Assembly (NCBI RefSeq): GCF_004296575.1
Contig: NZ_SAYT01000001.1
Coordinates: forward strand, 838,856 to 902,855
Direction: 5' to 3'
From: Dyella amyloliquefaciens
GTDB taxonomy: Bacteria; Pseudomonadota; Gammaproteobacteria; Xanthomonadales; Rhodanobacteraceae
Length of the DNA stretch: 64,000 bases
The notes below the pieces were generated by a model. The model was not told the DNA's origin, ran no database searches, and saw only the letters and a program-made list of their open reading frames with translations. The position numbers were made by a program, and so were the translations under genes. How positions within the stretch are numbered: position 1 is the first letter of the stretch; every line of letters starts with the position of its first letter. Shown piece by piece: positions 7,735 to 16,478 of the stretch.

Positions 7735-8559
7735 ATGGCGGGTTGGCGCTGGCTTTTGACCTTGGGGTGGCTGCTGGTCCCGGTGCCTCCCGCCAGTGCC
7801 GGGGAGGTGCTGCGCGATCTTGCCTATGGCCATGCGCCTGCACAGCGTCTGGACGTGTATCGGCCTGATCAGGCGCATGGCGCGCCCGTTATCGTGATGG
7901 TGCATGGCGGGGCATGGATCTTCGGCGACAAGGCCGCCACCGGCGTGGTGCAGCCGAAGGCAAGCCACTGGGAATCGGCAGGCTATGTCTTCGTATCCGT
8001 GAACAACCGGCTATGGCCCGATACCGGCCCGCTCGACCAGGCGAAAGATGTTGCGTCCGCGCTGGCCTATGTACAGCGGCACGCCAGCGAATGGGGCGGC
8101 GATCCCTCGCGTGTGGTGCTGATGGGGCATTCGGCTGGAGCGCACCTGGTGGCATTGCTGGACGCCTCGCCTGCATTGGCGGAAGCGCAGGGCGCAAGGC
8201 GATGGCTGGGGACGGTATCGCTCGATGCGGGCGCGATCGATGTGCCAGCGCTGATGGGAGCACCGCATGCACGGTTCTACGATCGGGTGTTCGGCAACGA
8301 TCCGGCGTACTGGCGCAGCGCTTCGCCGTTCGATCAGCTGACGCGCAATGCACCGCCCATGCTGCTGGTGTGCTCGTCCCGGCGCGCAGCTTCGTGTCCG
8401 CACAATCACGCCTTCGCGCAGCGGGCGAAGGAGCTTGGCGTACGTGCGAGCGTGCTCGAGATGCCGCTCAGCCACGGTGACATCAACGCCACGCTGGGTG
8501 CGCCCGGCGACTACACCGCGAGCGTCGATGCCTTTCTGCGCGGCCTTGGTCTGCCGTGA
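7735..8559 (+). CDS. Secreted alpha/beta hydrolase (esterase)
   Basis: Exported alpha/beta-hydrolase (274 aa). A signal peptide (MAGWRWLLTLGWLLVPVPPASA) starts at the ATG at 7735 and is cleaved after about residue 22. Esterase landmarks are the oxyanion-hole motif HGGAWIFGD, the nucleophile elbow GHSAGA and a late histidine in LSHGDINA. Members of this BD-FAE/lipase-like group cleave small carboxylic esters; the true substrate is unknown. It is transcribed divergently from ompR and followed by a convergent DoxX gene. A GTG at 7570 with a stronger ribosome site would give a non-secreted, arginine-rich extension, which I consider less likely. Confidence 0.8.
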   Translation: MAGWRWLLTLGWLLVPVPPASAGEVLRDLAYGHAPAQRLDVYRPDQAHGAPVIVMVHGGAWIFGDKAATGVVQPKASHWESAGYVFVSVNNRLWPDTGPLDQAKDVASALAYVQRHASEWGGDPSRVVLMGHSAGAHLVALLDASPALAEAQGARRWLGTVSLDAGAIDVPALMGAPHARFYDRVFGNDPAYWRSASPFDQLTRNAPPMLLVCSSRRAASCPHNHAFAQRAKELGVRASVLEMPLSHGDINATLGAPGDYTASVDAFLRGLGLP

Positions 8560-8602
8560 TCCTTCGCAACGGCGCGACCGCGCGGGGCGCCGTTGCCGAT
8601 GC

Positions 8603-9016
8603 TTATCTTCCGTCCAGTGAATAGCGGCCGGGGCCCACGATGCACAGCAACAGCAGGCCTCCGGAAATGCTTACGTTCTTGTAGAAATTGATCATCGCCT
8701 CGATGCGATCCGGATCGATCATGTGCCAGAACTGGTGTCCGATCACCGCGGCACCGAGCGTGTACAGCCCCAGCAACAAGGCGAGTGGTCGCGTGTAGAA
8801 GCCGATCACGATCGCCAGCCCGACGAACAACTCCATGATCACGGTAATGCCGGCAGTGAGGGTGGGCAGTGGCAGGCCCACGGAATCCATATACGTAACC
8901 GTGGCACTGAAGCCCAGCAACTTGCCCCAGCCGAAGATCACGAAGAGGACCATCAGCAGGATGCGTGCGAGGAGAATCATGCCGTCCCTGCTGCCTTCCA
9001 GTAACGTGTATCGCAT
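8603..9016 (-). CDS. DoxX family membrane protein
   Basis: Small membrane protein (137 aa) of the DoxX family, with four hydrophobic helices: LLARILLMVLFVIFGWGKLL, GITVIMELFVGLAIVIGF, LALLLGLYTLGAAVIGH and ISGGLLLLCIVG. The family signature glycine-lysine (FGWGKLLGF) and the NFYKNVSISGGLL stretch are present. DoxX proteins are linked to thiosulphate/quinone oxidoreduction in archaea and to redox stress in bacteria; no specific role is shown here. It stands alone, convergent with the hydrolase gene, and has its own promoter region of 147 bp shared with the end of the dehydrogenase gene. Confidence 0.85.
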   Translation of the reverse strand: MRYTLLEGSRDGMILLARILLMVLFVIFGWGKLLGFSATVTYMDSVGLPLPTLTAGITVIMELFVGLAIVIGFYTRPLALLLGLYTLGAAVIGHQFWHMIDPDRIEAMINFYKNVSISGGLLLLCIVGPGRYSLDGR

Positions 9017-9163
9017 GGTCTTTCTCCCATGTCTTTACTTGGCGCGTGCAGGCGTGCCGCCCGCATCGACCGTCGCCGCCGGGCGGCGGTCAATCACACT
9101 ATATGCCTCTGGGAGCGCTCCGGTGATACCGAATTGTGTAGACGGCCAAACGGCAAGGGCGAG

Positions 9164-9979
9164 TCAGGCGTCTTCGGGGATGTCGCTCTTGTAGCGGTCC
9201 GCCGCACGGCTGCGTGACAGCTCCGGCGCGAGTCGCCTGCGGGCTTCGTCGTAACGACGCCACTCATCACCATCGGGTAGCGACGGGATGGTGACCAGCT
9301 CGCCCATGTCGTAGCCCGCCAGCGCGGCGTCCACCATCTCGTCCACTTCCATGATCATGTGCTCGGGGAAGCTCCCGATGTCCTTGCCCGCATGCTCCCA
9401 GATCGCAGTGCGCGTGATGCCGGGCAGCACGGCCTGTACCTGGATGCCGCTGTCGCGGAGCTCCTTGTGCAGCGTCAGCGTATAGGTGAGCAGGTAGCTC
9501 TTGGTGGCGGCATACGCGCCAGCCGACAGTTCCGGTGCGATCGCCAGCGCCGACGCGATATTGACGATGCTGCCTCGGCGGCGCGCGAGCAGGCCGGGTA
9601 GCACGGCGCCGATCAGTCGCGTGGGTGCGACCACGTTGAGCTGGATCATCGATTCGATGTCGTCCAGGGCGACGTCGGCGAGTCCTCCGGGGACGGATGA
9701 GCCTGCATTGTTCACCAGCACGCCGATCGACTCGTCTTCACGTAGGCGTCGTTCCACCTTCGAACGCTGCTCCGGTGACGCGAGGTCGGCGGGAAGCACG
9801 TCGACTTTCACACGATGCTCACGCGACAGGCGTTCGGCCAGCGCTTCAAGCTTTTCCCTGTTCCGCGCCACCAATACCAATGGGTGGCCGCGTGCGGCGA
9901 AGCGATCGGCATAGACTGCGCCGATGCCGGTGGAGGCGCCGGTGACGAGTGCCGTGTCGAAGGATTCCTTGGGCAACAT
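9164..9979 (-). CDS. Short-chain dehydrogenase/reductase
   Basis: Classical SDR (271 aa). Near the N-terminus is the Rossmann cofactor motif TGASTGIG; then come NNAGSS and the catalytic serine (VNIASALAI) with YAATK supplying Tyr and Lys. An arginine after the second beta strand (LVARN) suggests NADP(H) preference. I chose the ATG at 9979 (MLPKESFDTALVTG) because AGGGAG lies nine bases upstream; the ATG at 9988 has that motif too close. The substrate is unknown; annotation as an acyl-ester or ketone reductase would be a guess. Its neighbours do not form an obvious pathway with it. Confidence 0.85.
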   Translation of the reverse strand: MLPKESFDTALVTGASTGIGAVYADRFAARGHPLVLVARNREKLEALAERLSREHRVKVDVLPADLASPEQRSKVERRLREDESIGVLVNNAGSSVPGGLADVALDDIESMIQLNVVAPTRLIGAVLPGLLARRRGSIVNIASALAIAPELSAGAYAATKSYLLTYTLTLHKELRDSGIQVQAVLPGITRTAIWEHAGKDIGSFPEHMIMEVDEMVDAALAGYDMGELVTIPSLPDGDEWRRYDEARRRLAPELSRSRAADRYKSDIPEDA

Positions 9980-10327
9980 GACGGACATCTCCCTGGGGAT
10001 GGAAAGATCGCGGGGTCTCAGCCTTGGGGCATCGCCCAGCCTAGCCCTCCGTGCCGCGACTGTCATGCCTTGATGCATCGGCCGGCAGTTGCGCGTATTC
10101 GGTAGAACTACCTAGCCGCGATGGGTGGTTTTACGCTCGTGGATGGCCGCGTACTGGCCGAACATGGACACCATCATGGGAGCGGCCACCGTCCTCGCCC
10201 AACCGAACTGTTGCCGGCGACGAAGCCCTGTACAGGGCCAATCCCGATGTCCGACGAAGGGTCGCCCGTCAAAGGGTGTTGCGGCTGTGCATTCGAACCA
10301 GTCGAGTCAACCAGGAGGAGGTGTGAA
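9980..10327. other. Divergent intergenic region, no gene seen
   Basis: 348 bp between the divergent dehydrogenase and the exported repeat protein. A 12-bp dyad GGTAGAACTACC lies at 10101-10112. The frame of the downstream gene stays open back to an ATG at 10121, but the strong AGGAGGAGG site just before 10328 and the signal peptide starting there show the real start. I see nothing else. Confidence 0.5.
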
Positions 10328-10951
10328 ATGAACCAACGGTATCAGTTCCGCAGGGTCGCCATGGGGGTTGCGCTCGCCATGGCGATGCCGGCGTATGCGC
10401 TTGCCCTGCCGCAGCAGGCTACCGAGGAGGCCGCCGTCAACAGCACGGCGCATGAACTCAATCGCGAACAGTCCACCTTGAACGCCACCGTGGTGAGCGT
10501 GGACCAGGAGACCCGCGAGGTGGTGCTGCGTGGCCCCAAGGGCAACGAAGAAACCATCAAGGCCGGTCCGGAGATCAAGAACCTTGACCAGTTGCACGCG
10601 GGCGACACGGTCACCGCCAAGTACGAGCGCGCCGTCGCGCTGGAACTGCTTCCGGCGGACAGCGCGGAAGCGGGCATGGAATACCAGAACGGCATGCAGA
10701 CCGCCGAGAAGGGCGCCAAGCCCGGTGGCGTTGCCGACCAGTCGGTGTCGGTGACATCGAAGCTAACCGCCGTGGACCTGAAGAACCACACCGTGACGCT
10801 GACCGGTGCCGACGGCAAGTCGCGCGTCCTGGAAGTGAAGGATCCCAAGCGTCAGGCGCAGATGAGCAAGCTGCAGGTGGGCCAGATGGTGCGCATCACC
10901 TACGTCGAAGCACTGGCCATCAGCGTCACCAAGGGCAAGGCCAAGAAGTGA
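10328..10951 (+). CDS. Exported protein with two copies of one domain, function unknown
   Basis: Periplasmic protein of 207 aa with a clear signal peptide (MNQRYQFRRVAMGVALAMAMPAYALA). The start is fixed by AGGAGGAGG eight bases upstream. The mature part contains two related segments of about 58 residues, near 51-110 and 143-200. Each has the pattern TVVSVDQETREVVLRGPKG ... LHAGDTVTAKYERAVALEL or KLTAVDLKNHTVTLTGADG ... LQVGQMVRITYVEALAISV. The alternating hydrophobic pattern suggests two small beta-barrel (OB-like) folds. I do not recognise a named family. It may be co-transcribed with the downstream beta-barrel gene 131 bp away. Confidence 0.75.
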   Translation: MNQRYQFRRVAMGVALAMAMPAYALALPQQATEEAAVNSTAHELNREQSTLNATVVSVDQETREVVLRGPKGNEETIKAGPEIKNLDQLHAGDTVTAKYERAVALELLPADSAEAGMEYQNGMQTAEKGAKPGGVADQSVSVTSKLTAVDLKNHTVTLTGADGKSRVLEVKDPKRQAQMSKLQVGQMVRITYVEALAISVTKGKAKK

Positions 10952-11082
10952 GCGCGGCGCCGGTCGCGGGGTCAGCCGCCTCGCGACCGGCCGCAGCCAG
11001 CCATGAGGAAGTCGTCTGCAGGGACGGCGGGAAGACAGCGACGAGCTGTGGCGACTGCCCCGACTGCTGAGGAAGGTGTTGC

Positions 11083-12039
11083 GTGATCGACGCAAGGCGT
11101 GTGTGTGTTGCGTTGGCTTGTTGCCTGTTTTCCATGTCGGTGCTGGCGCAGGACCGGCTGGTGCTGCAAGTCCTCAAGGGGCAATTGCAGCAGCGCGCCA
11201 ATGGTGTCTTGGCGCTCATGGGGTATTCGCAGACGCCCGATGTCACCTCGGGCGCGCTATCGGTCACGGATCGTTCCACCGGCGATCCTTCCTTCGACAA
11301 TACGTCCTTGGGTGGCGGCTTCACGATCAGTGACAGCGTGCCGATCTATCTCGAGGGCACCATCGGCTATGCGCGCTATGATCCCAAATTCGTGGGCAGT
11401 GACGGTACCGAGACTCGCGAGCTGCCCACGCGCTGGAACAGCGCGATTGCCACCGCAGGCGTGGGCTGGGACTTCCACCTGACCGACGACCTGGTGCTGC
11501 GGCCCATCGCCATGGGCAGCTATGGACGCGTCAAGAGCGACCTGTCGCTGGGGAGCCTGTACATCACCAATCACACAAGCGCAGACCTGGACTTCCTCGC
11601 GCACGGCCATCTCGATGCGGCGGGCGCGGGTGGGTCACTGATGCTCGACTACGAGCATTACGTGGAGGCCTACGAGGTGGACGTGGAGCTGCGCTACACG
11701 AACATCTACCTGCATAGCGTCAACACGCCCTACAAGGCGGTGCAGGGTGATTCGCGCAACGAAAACGCCAGCCTGTGGGCCCGCTATCGGGCGCCCACCG
11801 GCTGGCATGCCTTGAGCCGGCCCGTGCGTTACGTGCTGGAGTTTGCCCACACCTCGTATTTCGGTGCGGATGCCCAGGTGCTCAACTTCAACCACCTGAC
11901 CTCGCTCGGTGCGGGGTTGGAGCTGGATACCAGCAAGTACCACCCGCTGTGGATCACGCGAGCTCGCGCCGTGGTGCGCTACGTGTTCGGGCAGAACGTG
12001 CAGGGCGTGTCGCTGGGACTGGCGGTGACGTTCGATTGA
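11083..12039 (+). CDS. Outer-membrane beta-barrel protein (autotransporter-barrel-like)
   Basis: Exported protein of 318 aa beginning at a GTG (GAGGAAGG ribosome site about 10 nt upstream) with a signal peptide (CVALACCLFSMSVLAQ). The mature part is rich in alternating amphipathic beta strands with aromatic girdle residues, for example LEGTIGYARYDPKF, IATAGVGWDFHLTDDLVLRPI, AYEVDVELRYTNIYL and LGLAVTFD at the C-terminus, as in outer-membrane barrels of the autotransporter or OmpA/OmpW size class. No passenger domain is present. Role unknown; adhesion, solute transport or structural functions are all possible. Linkage to the upstream periplasmic protein suggests a shared envelope role. Confidence 0.65.
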   Translation: MIDARRVCVALACCLFSMSVLAQDRLVLQVLKGQLQQRANGVLALMGYSQTPDVTSGALSVTDRSTGDPSFDNTSLGGGFTISDSVPIYLEGTIGYARYDPKFVGSDGTETRELPTRWNSAIATAGVGWDFHLTDDLVLRPIAMGSYGRVKSDLSLGSLYITNHTSADLDFLAHGHLDAAGAGGSLMLDYEHYVEAYEVDVELRYTNIYLHSVNTPYKAVQGDSRNENASLWARYRAPTGWHALSRPVRYVLEFAHTSYFGADAQVLNFNHLTSLGAGLELDTSKYHPLWITRARAVVRYVFGQNVQGVSLGLAVTFD

Positions 12040-12072
12040 TCGTCACGCGGCGCCTTGAATGGCTGGAACGAC

Positions 12073-12098
12073 TGTGGGAGCGCACCTTGTGCGCGACG
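12073..12098. repeat. REP-like unit, single
   Basis: Single copy of the GGGAGCGCACCTTGTGCGCGA type, a variant of the paired units found elsewhere in the window. It has an internal dyad (GCGCAC...GTGCGC). Confidence 0.75.
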
Positions 12099-12178
12099 GC
12101 CGTCCGCAATTGCGTTTCCTATCCGTCACTCCTGCGAACGCAGGAGTCCAGCGACTTTTGCTCTTGATCTGGCGTCCC

Positions 12179-12345
12179 CTCCAGCTTGCCGCCTACGCGG
12201 CGGGCGTTTCGACTGCCTGCCTGCAGCCGAGTCACTTTTCTTTGCTTGCTCACGCATGCGCAGGAGCGCGCGCGAACGGCGAAGCCGGCCCGAAGAGCGG
12301 AGGGCAGGATGCCCGGAGTCAAGAAAAATAACCAAAAGTAAGAGC
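12179..12345 (+). repeat. Intergenic repeat family, copy 1 (degenerate)
   Basis: Begins CAGCTTGCCGCCTACGCGGC, continues through GGGCGTTTCGA and GAGTCACTTTTCTTTGCTTG, and ends near AAGAAAAATAACCAAAAGTA. The same order of blocks occurs at 31171-31270 and, inverted, at 31606-31735. This copy has extra sequence between the two A/T-rich arms. Confidence 0.7.
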
Positions 12346-12456
12346 ACCCCGCGTGGCGCTGGCCGAGCTGCGCCCGACCAGTCCGTGAGGGGAATATTCG
12401 AAGGCTCGTGCCATGGCACGGCACATCGCGTCGCCGAGCTATTAACGCGCTCTATC

Positions 12457-12539
12457 TGTAGGAGCGCACCCAGTGCGCGAAAAGCCTACGGAGCGGTGAC
12501 TCCGTGGCTCTGCGGTCGCGCACTGGGTGCGCTCCTACA
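12457..12539. repeat. REP-like inverted pair (BIME type)
   Basis: Two 24-nt units in perfect inverted orientation (12457-12480 and 12516-12539, core GGAGCGCACCCAGTGCGCGA) separated by 35 bp. Each unit is also self-complementary around GCGCACCCAGTGCGC. The pair lies just beyond the 3' end of the isomerase gene. Confidence 0.85.
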
Positions 12540-12547
12540 ACGAGGCA

Positions 12548-13756
12548 TCAGGGCTCGCCGCCGTCGCGGATCAGCGCGATGACTTCATAGCAGGCGCCCA
12601 TGGTGTGGTAGTCGACCTTGCCGGCCGGGCTCTTCTCGTCGTCGTACTTGCGGTTGTCGCGGGTGAGGATGCGATACCACGCGCCGTACTTGTGATCGAC
12701 GAAATGTTCCCACGAGTACGCCCACAGCTTCTCGTACCAGCTGTCGTACTCGGCCAGCCCCGTGCGCGCGTGCAGTAGTGCGGCGGCGGCCAGCGATTCG
12801 GCCTGCACCCAGAAATACTTGTCGTCGTCGCACACGCTGCCGTCCGGTGCGAAGCCGTAGGCAATGCCGCCGAACTCGTTGTCCCATGCACGCGCCAGCG
12901 CAGTATCGAACAGGTGCTTGGCGGTGGGCACCAGCCAGTCTTCCTCGCGGCCGCGTTCGAGCAGCAGCGGTTCCATGATCAGCAGCAGCTTGGACCATTC
13001 GGTCTGGTGGCCGGGCTGGAAGCCCCACGGGCGGAACAGGTGCTTGGGATTGTCGAGGTTGTACTTCCAGTCGACATTCCAGTTGATGTCGTAGTGCTCC
13101 CACACCAGGCCATCGGCCTTGGCGGCCTGGCGGCGCGTCATGTGGTCGGCGAGCTGCAGGGCACGCTCGAGATAACGCGGCTCGTCGCTGGCCTGGTACG
13201 CCGCGAGCATCGCTTCGCACATGTGCATGTTGGCGTTCTGGCCGCGATAGCCGGTGAACTGCCACTGGTCGTTCGCCTCGTCGCGATAGAGGCCGGCATC
13301 GGCGTCCCAGTAGTGCTTTTCGAGCAGCTCCCAGGTTTCGTCCATCCACGCCTCGGCCTCGTGCACGCCGGCCTTCTTGGCGGTGGAGTAGGCGAGCAGG
13401 ACGAAGGCGATGCCGTACGCGTGATACATGGTGTCTTCGGGCTTGCCGTCGCGGATGGTCCACGCGTAGCCGCCCGTGGCCGGGTTGCGGTGCACGTCGC
13501 GCAGGTAGCGCAGGCCGTGGTGCAAGGCATCGAGGTATTCGGGATTGCCGAACTCGATGTGCGCCATGGCGTAGTTGAAGACGAAGCGCGTGCTGCTCAC
13601 CAGGTGACGATGGCTGCGGTCGTAGATCGTGCCGTCGTCCTTGTAGTAGTGGAAGAAGCCGCCTTCGGGATCGATCGCGTGCGGGTGGTAGAACGCCATC
13701 GTCTGCGCGATGTGTTCGCGCAAAAATGCCTCGCTGCGGAAATCAGGCGTGGTCAT
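12548..13756 (-). CDS. AGE-family sugar isomerase, probable D-mannose isomerase
   Basis: (alpha/alpha)6-barrel protein of the N-acylglucosamine 2-epimerase family (402 aa). Its closest functional match by context and motifs is the YihS/mannose isomerase branch. The two catalytic histidines are in place: His250 (PGHQTEWSKLL) and His384 (DYHTMGACYE), nearly the same numbers as in YihS. RFVFNYAMA near residue 57 and HMCEAMLAAYQ are typical family segments. In this operon the likely reaction is mannose to fructose, feeding the adjacent PfkB kinase. The start overlaps the kinase stop (ATGA). Cellobiose or N-acylglucosamine epimerase activity is the alternative; the mannosidase neighbours argue for mannose. 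Confidence 0.85.
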   Translation of the reverse strand: MTTPDFRSEAFLREHIAQTMAFYHPHAIDPEGGFFHYYKDDGTIYDRSHRHLVSSTRFVFNYAMAHIEFGNPEYLDALHHGLRYLRDVHRNPATGGYAWTIRDGKPEDTMYHAYGIAFVLLAYSTAKKAGVHEAEAWMDETWELLEKHYWDADAGLYRDEANDQWQFTGYRGQNANMHMCEAMLAAYQASDEPRYLERALQLADHMTRRQAAKADGLVWEHYDINWNVDWKYNLDNPKHLFRPWGFQPGHQTEWSKLLLIMEPLLLERGREEDWLVPTAKHLFDTALARAWDNEFGGIAYGFAPDGSVCDDDKYFWVQAESLAAAALLHARTGLAEYDSWYEKLWAYSWEHFVDHKYGAWYRILTRDNRKYDDEKSPAGKVDYHTMGACYEVIALIRDGGEP

Positions 13757-14730
13757 GCGTAGTTCTCCATGAATGCCAGCACTTCAGCTTCGTCGGGCAT
13801 GGCGGTAAACGAACCCTGGCGGGTCACGGTGAGCGCGCCGCAGGCAGCGGCGAAACGCAGCGTGGCGTGCAGGCGGGGCAGCTCGGTGACGAGGTGATCG
13901 ATGCGGTCTTCCGAGGTTTCCAGCGTGGCCAGTCGATGCAGCAGGCCGCCGACGAACGCATCGCCCGCCGCCGTCGTGTCGACCGCGGGCACGGCATAGG
14001 CCGGCAGCTCGCCCTCCGCATCGGGATGGAACCAGCGCAGCGCGCCCGGGCCGTCGGTCACCACCAGCAGACGCGTGCGACCTTCCCACAGCTTCTCGAA
14101 CACGGCTTCCTCGCCATCCACGGCGAGCCAGGCGAGTTCTTCGGTGCTGAGCTTCACCACGTCGGCCAGATGCAGCGCTGGCCACACCAGCGGGCGTGGA
14201 TCGATATCGCGAGGCCACAAGGCAGGACGCAGGTTGAGATCGAAGCTCACCAGCGCGCCGGCCGCGCCTGCGCGACGCATGCCGTCGCGCGTGGTTTCGG
14301 CCAGCGCGGGGTCGGTCATGCTGTTGGAGCACACGTGGAACACCGCTGCGTTGTGCAGGCTCTCCTCGCGAAAATGCTCGGGTCGAAACAGCAGATCGGC
14401 CGAGGGCGGGCGATAGAAGGTGAAGCTGCGCTCGCCATGGGCGTCCAGCGACACGAAGGCGAGCGCGGTGTTCGCCTCGTCCGTGCGCGCGATGCCTGAG
14501 GTATCCACGCCGGCGCTGTGCAGGCTGTCGAGCAGGAAGTCGCCGAAGACGTCCTTGCCGAGCATGCCGGCGAACGCCGCCGCGCCACCGAGGCGCGCAA
14601 CGGCCACCGCCACGTTGGCGGGAGCGCCGCCGGCGAAGGGCACGAAGCTGCGCGGAAACCCGTGGGAGTCGTTGCCTTCGCTGTGGAAATCGATCAGGGC
14701 TTCACCAAAACAAAGAATAGAGCGGGACAT
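13753..14730 (-). CDS. PfkB-family sugar kinase, probable fructokinase
   Basis: Ribokinase/PfkB-fold kinase (325 aa). The N-terminal substrate motif (ILCFGEALIDFHSEG), the central GGAPANVAVAVARLGG and the C-terminal ATP/anion-hole signature DTTAAGDAFVGG, with the catalytic Asp in GDAF, are all present. It would phosphorylate fructose made by the isomerase to fructose-6-phosphate. The ATG at 14730 overlaps the transporter stop (TGATG); an in-frame TTG one codon earlier is less likely. PfkB kinases vary in substrate (fructose, 2-keto-3-deoxygluconate, tagatose), so fructose is an inference from context. Confidence 0.88.
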   Translation of the reverse strand: MSRSILCFGEALIDFHSEGNDSHGFPRSFVPFAGGAPANVAVAVARLGGAAAFAGMLGKDVFGDFLLDSLHSAGVDTSGIARTDEANTALAFVSLDAHGERSFTFYRPPSADLLFRPEHFREESLHNAAVFHVCSNSMTDPALAETTRDGMRRAGAAGALVSFDLNLRPALWPRDIDPRPLVWPALHLADVVKLSTEELAWLAVDGEEAVFEKLWEGRTRLLVVTDGPGALRWFHPDAEGELPAYAVPAVDTTAAGDAFVGGLLHRLATLETSEDRIDHLVTELPRLHATLRFAAACGALTVTRQGSFTAMPDEAEVLAFMENYA

Positions 14731-16448
14731 CAAGCGTTCTCAGCGGAGGCGGCGGGTACAGCCGGGTTGCGGATCAGCGAACCGCGCAGGCCATAGAAGA
14801 CGATGTAGCCGTAGCAAAGCATCGGCAGCACGAAGGCGTGCTGGATGCCCAGGTGATCGGCAAGCACACCTTGCGCCAGCGGCAGCAACGCGCCGCCGAC
14901 GATGGCCATGATCAGCAGGCTGGACGCCTTGCCGGTCAGCGGGCCCATGCGCTCGATGCCCAGCGAGAAGATCGTCGGGAACATGATCGAGTTGAACAGG
15001 CCGATGGCGATCACGCTCACCATGGCCGCCTGGCCGTGCGTGAGCATGGTGGTGAGCACCAGCAGGCCGGCAACAGCGGCGAAGACGGCCAGCAGCTTGC
15101 GCGGGTTGATCCACACCAGCAGGGCCGAGCCGGCGAGGCGTCCCACCATCGCGCCGCCCCAGTACAGCGAGACGTAGTGCGAGGCGTCCTGCTCGCTCAT
15201 GTGGCCGATCTCGGGCAGCGAGAGGTAGTTCACCAGGAAGCTGCCGATCGACACTTCGGCGCCGACGTAGAAGAAGATCGCCAGCACGCCGTAGAACACA
15301 TGGCTGTGGCGCAGCGCGTCCATCAGCGTGTGATGCACGGTATCGGCCTGCTCGGTGGTCTCGGTGAGCGGCGGCAGGCGGAACAGCCATACGCCCACGG
15401 CCAGCAGCAACAGCACCACGCCGAGGCCGAGGTAAGGCACCTGCACGAGCTCGGCCTGCTTCTGGCGGAAGGCCTGCAACTGCTGCGTCGTCTCCGGCAG
15501 CAGGCTGGCGCGAACCCTGGCGAGCTGTTCGGCCTGCGCAGCATCCAGGCGCGAAGCGGTGAGCTTGTCCAGCGCACCGGCCAGTCGATCGACGGGCAAT
15601 GCCGCGAGCTGCTGCGGCGACTGCGCGGTCAGCGTGGCAAGCAGCGATTCGCCGGGCAGTTTGTCGAGCACGTTGGTCAACTGCTCGGGCGACAGCGGCT
15701 TGAGGCTGGTGGCGACGGCATCGGCGGGCAGGCGATCGAGCGCGGTGGCGGCAGCGTCATTCAGCGCGGCGACCAGACGGTCAGCCGGTGCCTGCTGCAT
15801 GGCCTCGACGGCCTGTGCCGGTGCGCCATCGTTGAGCACCTGCACCAGTTGCGCTGTTTCCGGCGCCTTGCGCACGTCGTCGGGAATGCTGGTGACGGTG
15901 ACCGCGGAAAGGATCAGCAGGCCACCGAACCACGGGCCGAGCGTGGTGCCCAGCGAGTTCATCGCCTGCGCCAGCGTGAGTCGGCTGGAGCTGGTGCGTT
16001 CGGGACCGAGCAACGCCACATACGCGTTGGCCGCGACCTGCAGCACCGTGATGCCGGTGGCGAGCACGAACAGCGCGGCGAGGAAGGCGGCATACGAGTG
16101 CAGCGCGGCCGCCGGCCAGAAGCCGAATGCGCCGAGCGCTGCGATCGCGAGGCCCGCCACGATGCCTTTCTTGTAACCCAGTGCGGCCACCAGGCGGCCG
16201 GCCGGCAACGACATCAGGAAGTACGCGCCGAAGAAGGTGAACTGCACGAGCATCGCGCGTGCATAGTTCAACTCGAACACCGACTTCAGGTGCGGAATCA
16301 GGATGTCGTTGAGGACGGTGAGGAAGCCCCACATGAAGAAGATCGTGGTGGCCACCGACATGGCCATGGGGTAATCGGTGTAGCGCGTGCTGCCGGTAGC
16401 GGGCGCGGAGCTTGCCGTCGACCGCGGGGAAGGAGCTGCAAAGGCCAT
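14730..16448 (-). CDS. Sugar MFS transporter (FucP/GlcP type) with large periplasmic insert
   Basis: Twelve-helix sugar/proton symporter of the FHS group of MFS, probably importing mannose. Family segments are ATTIFFMWGFLTVLNDILIP (TM1), GAYFLMSLPAGRL (TM2) and NSLGTTLGPWFGG (TM5). At 572 aa it is about 140 residues longer than usual. The extra part is an Ala/Leu/Gln-rich, probably helical insert at residues 188-336, between TM5 and TM6, which faces the periplasm. It contains two tandem 24-residue units (237-260 and 261-284; pattern L-D-R/K-L-P-x7-L-x3-S-P-E/Q-Q-L). It starts 30 bp after the lacI stop and overlaps the kinase. Transport of mannose is inferred from the operon. Confidence 0.88.
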   Translation of the reverse strand: MAFAAPSPRSTASSAPATGSTRYTDYPMAMSVATTIFFMWGFLTVLNDILIPHLKSVFELNYARAMLVQFTFFGAYFLMSLPAGRLVAALGYKKGIVAGLAIAALGAFGFWPAAALHSYAAFLAALFVLATGITVLQVAANAYVALLGPERTSSSRLTLAQAMNSLGTTLGPWFGGLLILSAVTVTSIPDDVRKAPETAQLVQVLNDGAPAQAVEAMQQAPADRLVAALNDAAATALDRLPADAVATSLKPLSPEQLTNVLDKLPGESLLATLTAQSPQQLAALPVDRLAGALDKLTASRLDAAQAEQLARVRASLLPETTQQLQAFRQKQAELVQVPYLGLGVVLLLLAVGVWLFRLPPLTETTEQADTVHHTLMDALRHSHVFYGVLAIFFYVGAEVSIGSFLVNYLSLPEIGHMSEQDASHYVSLYWGGAMVGRLAGSALLVWINPRKLLAVFAAVAGLLVLTTMLTHGQAAMVSVIAIGLFNSIMFPTIFSLGIERMGPLTGKASSLLIMAIVGGALLPLAQGVLADHLGIQHAFVLPMLCYGYIVFYGLRGSLIRNPAVPAASAENA

Positions 16449-16478
16449 GCGAGATTCCGTGGTTAGAGGCGGCTCAAT

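Larger units (their letters stand above)
12040..12547. other. Intergenic region made of repeats, no gene
   Basis: 508 bp between the barrel gene and the convergent end of the isomerase gene. It contains one single REP-like unit (12073-12098), a dyad ACTCCTGCGAACGCAGGAGT (12129-12148), a degenerate copy of the CACTTTTCTTT-type intergenic repeat (about 12179-12345) and a REP-like inverted pair (12457-12539). No open frame here looks coding. Confidence 0.7.

Noticed and set aside
12457-12539. Possible CRISPR repeats
   Set aside because: The units are inverted pairs, not regularly spaced direct repeats with unique spacers, and no cas gene is present.
14838-16466. Open frame of 542 codons on the plus strand opposite the sugar transporter
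   Set aside because: Gln/His/Arg-rich antisense shadow of a clear membrane transporter.
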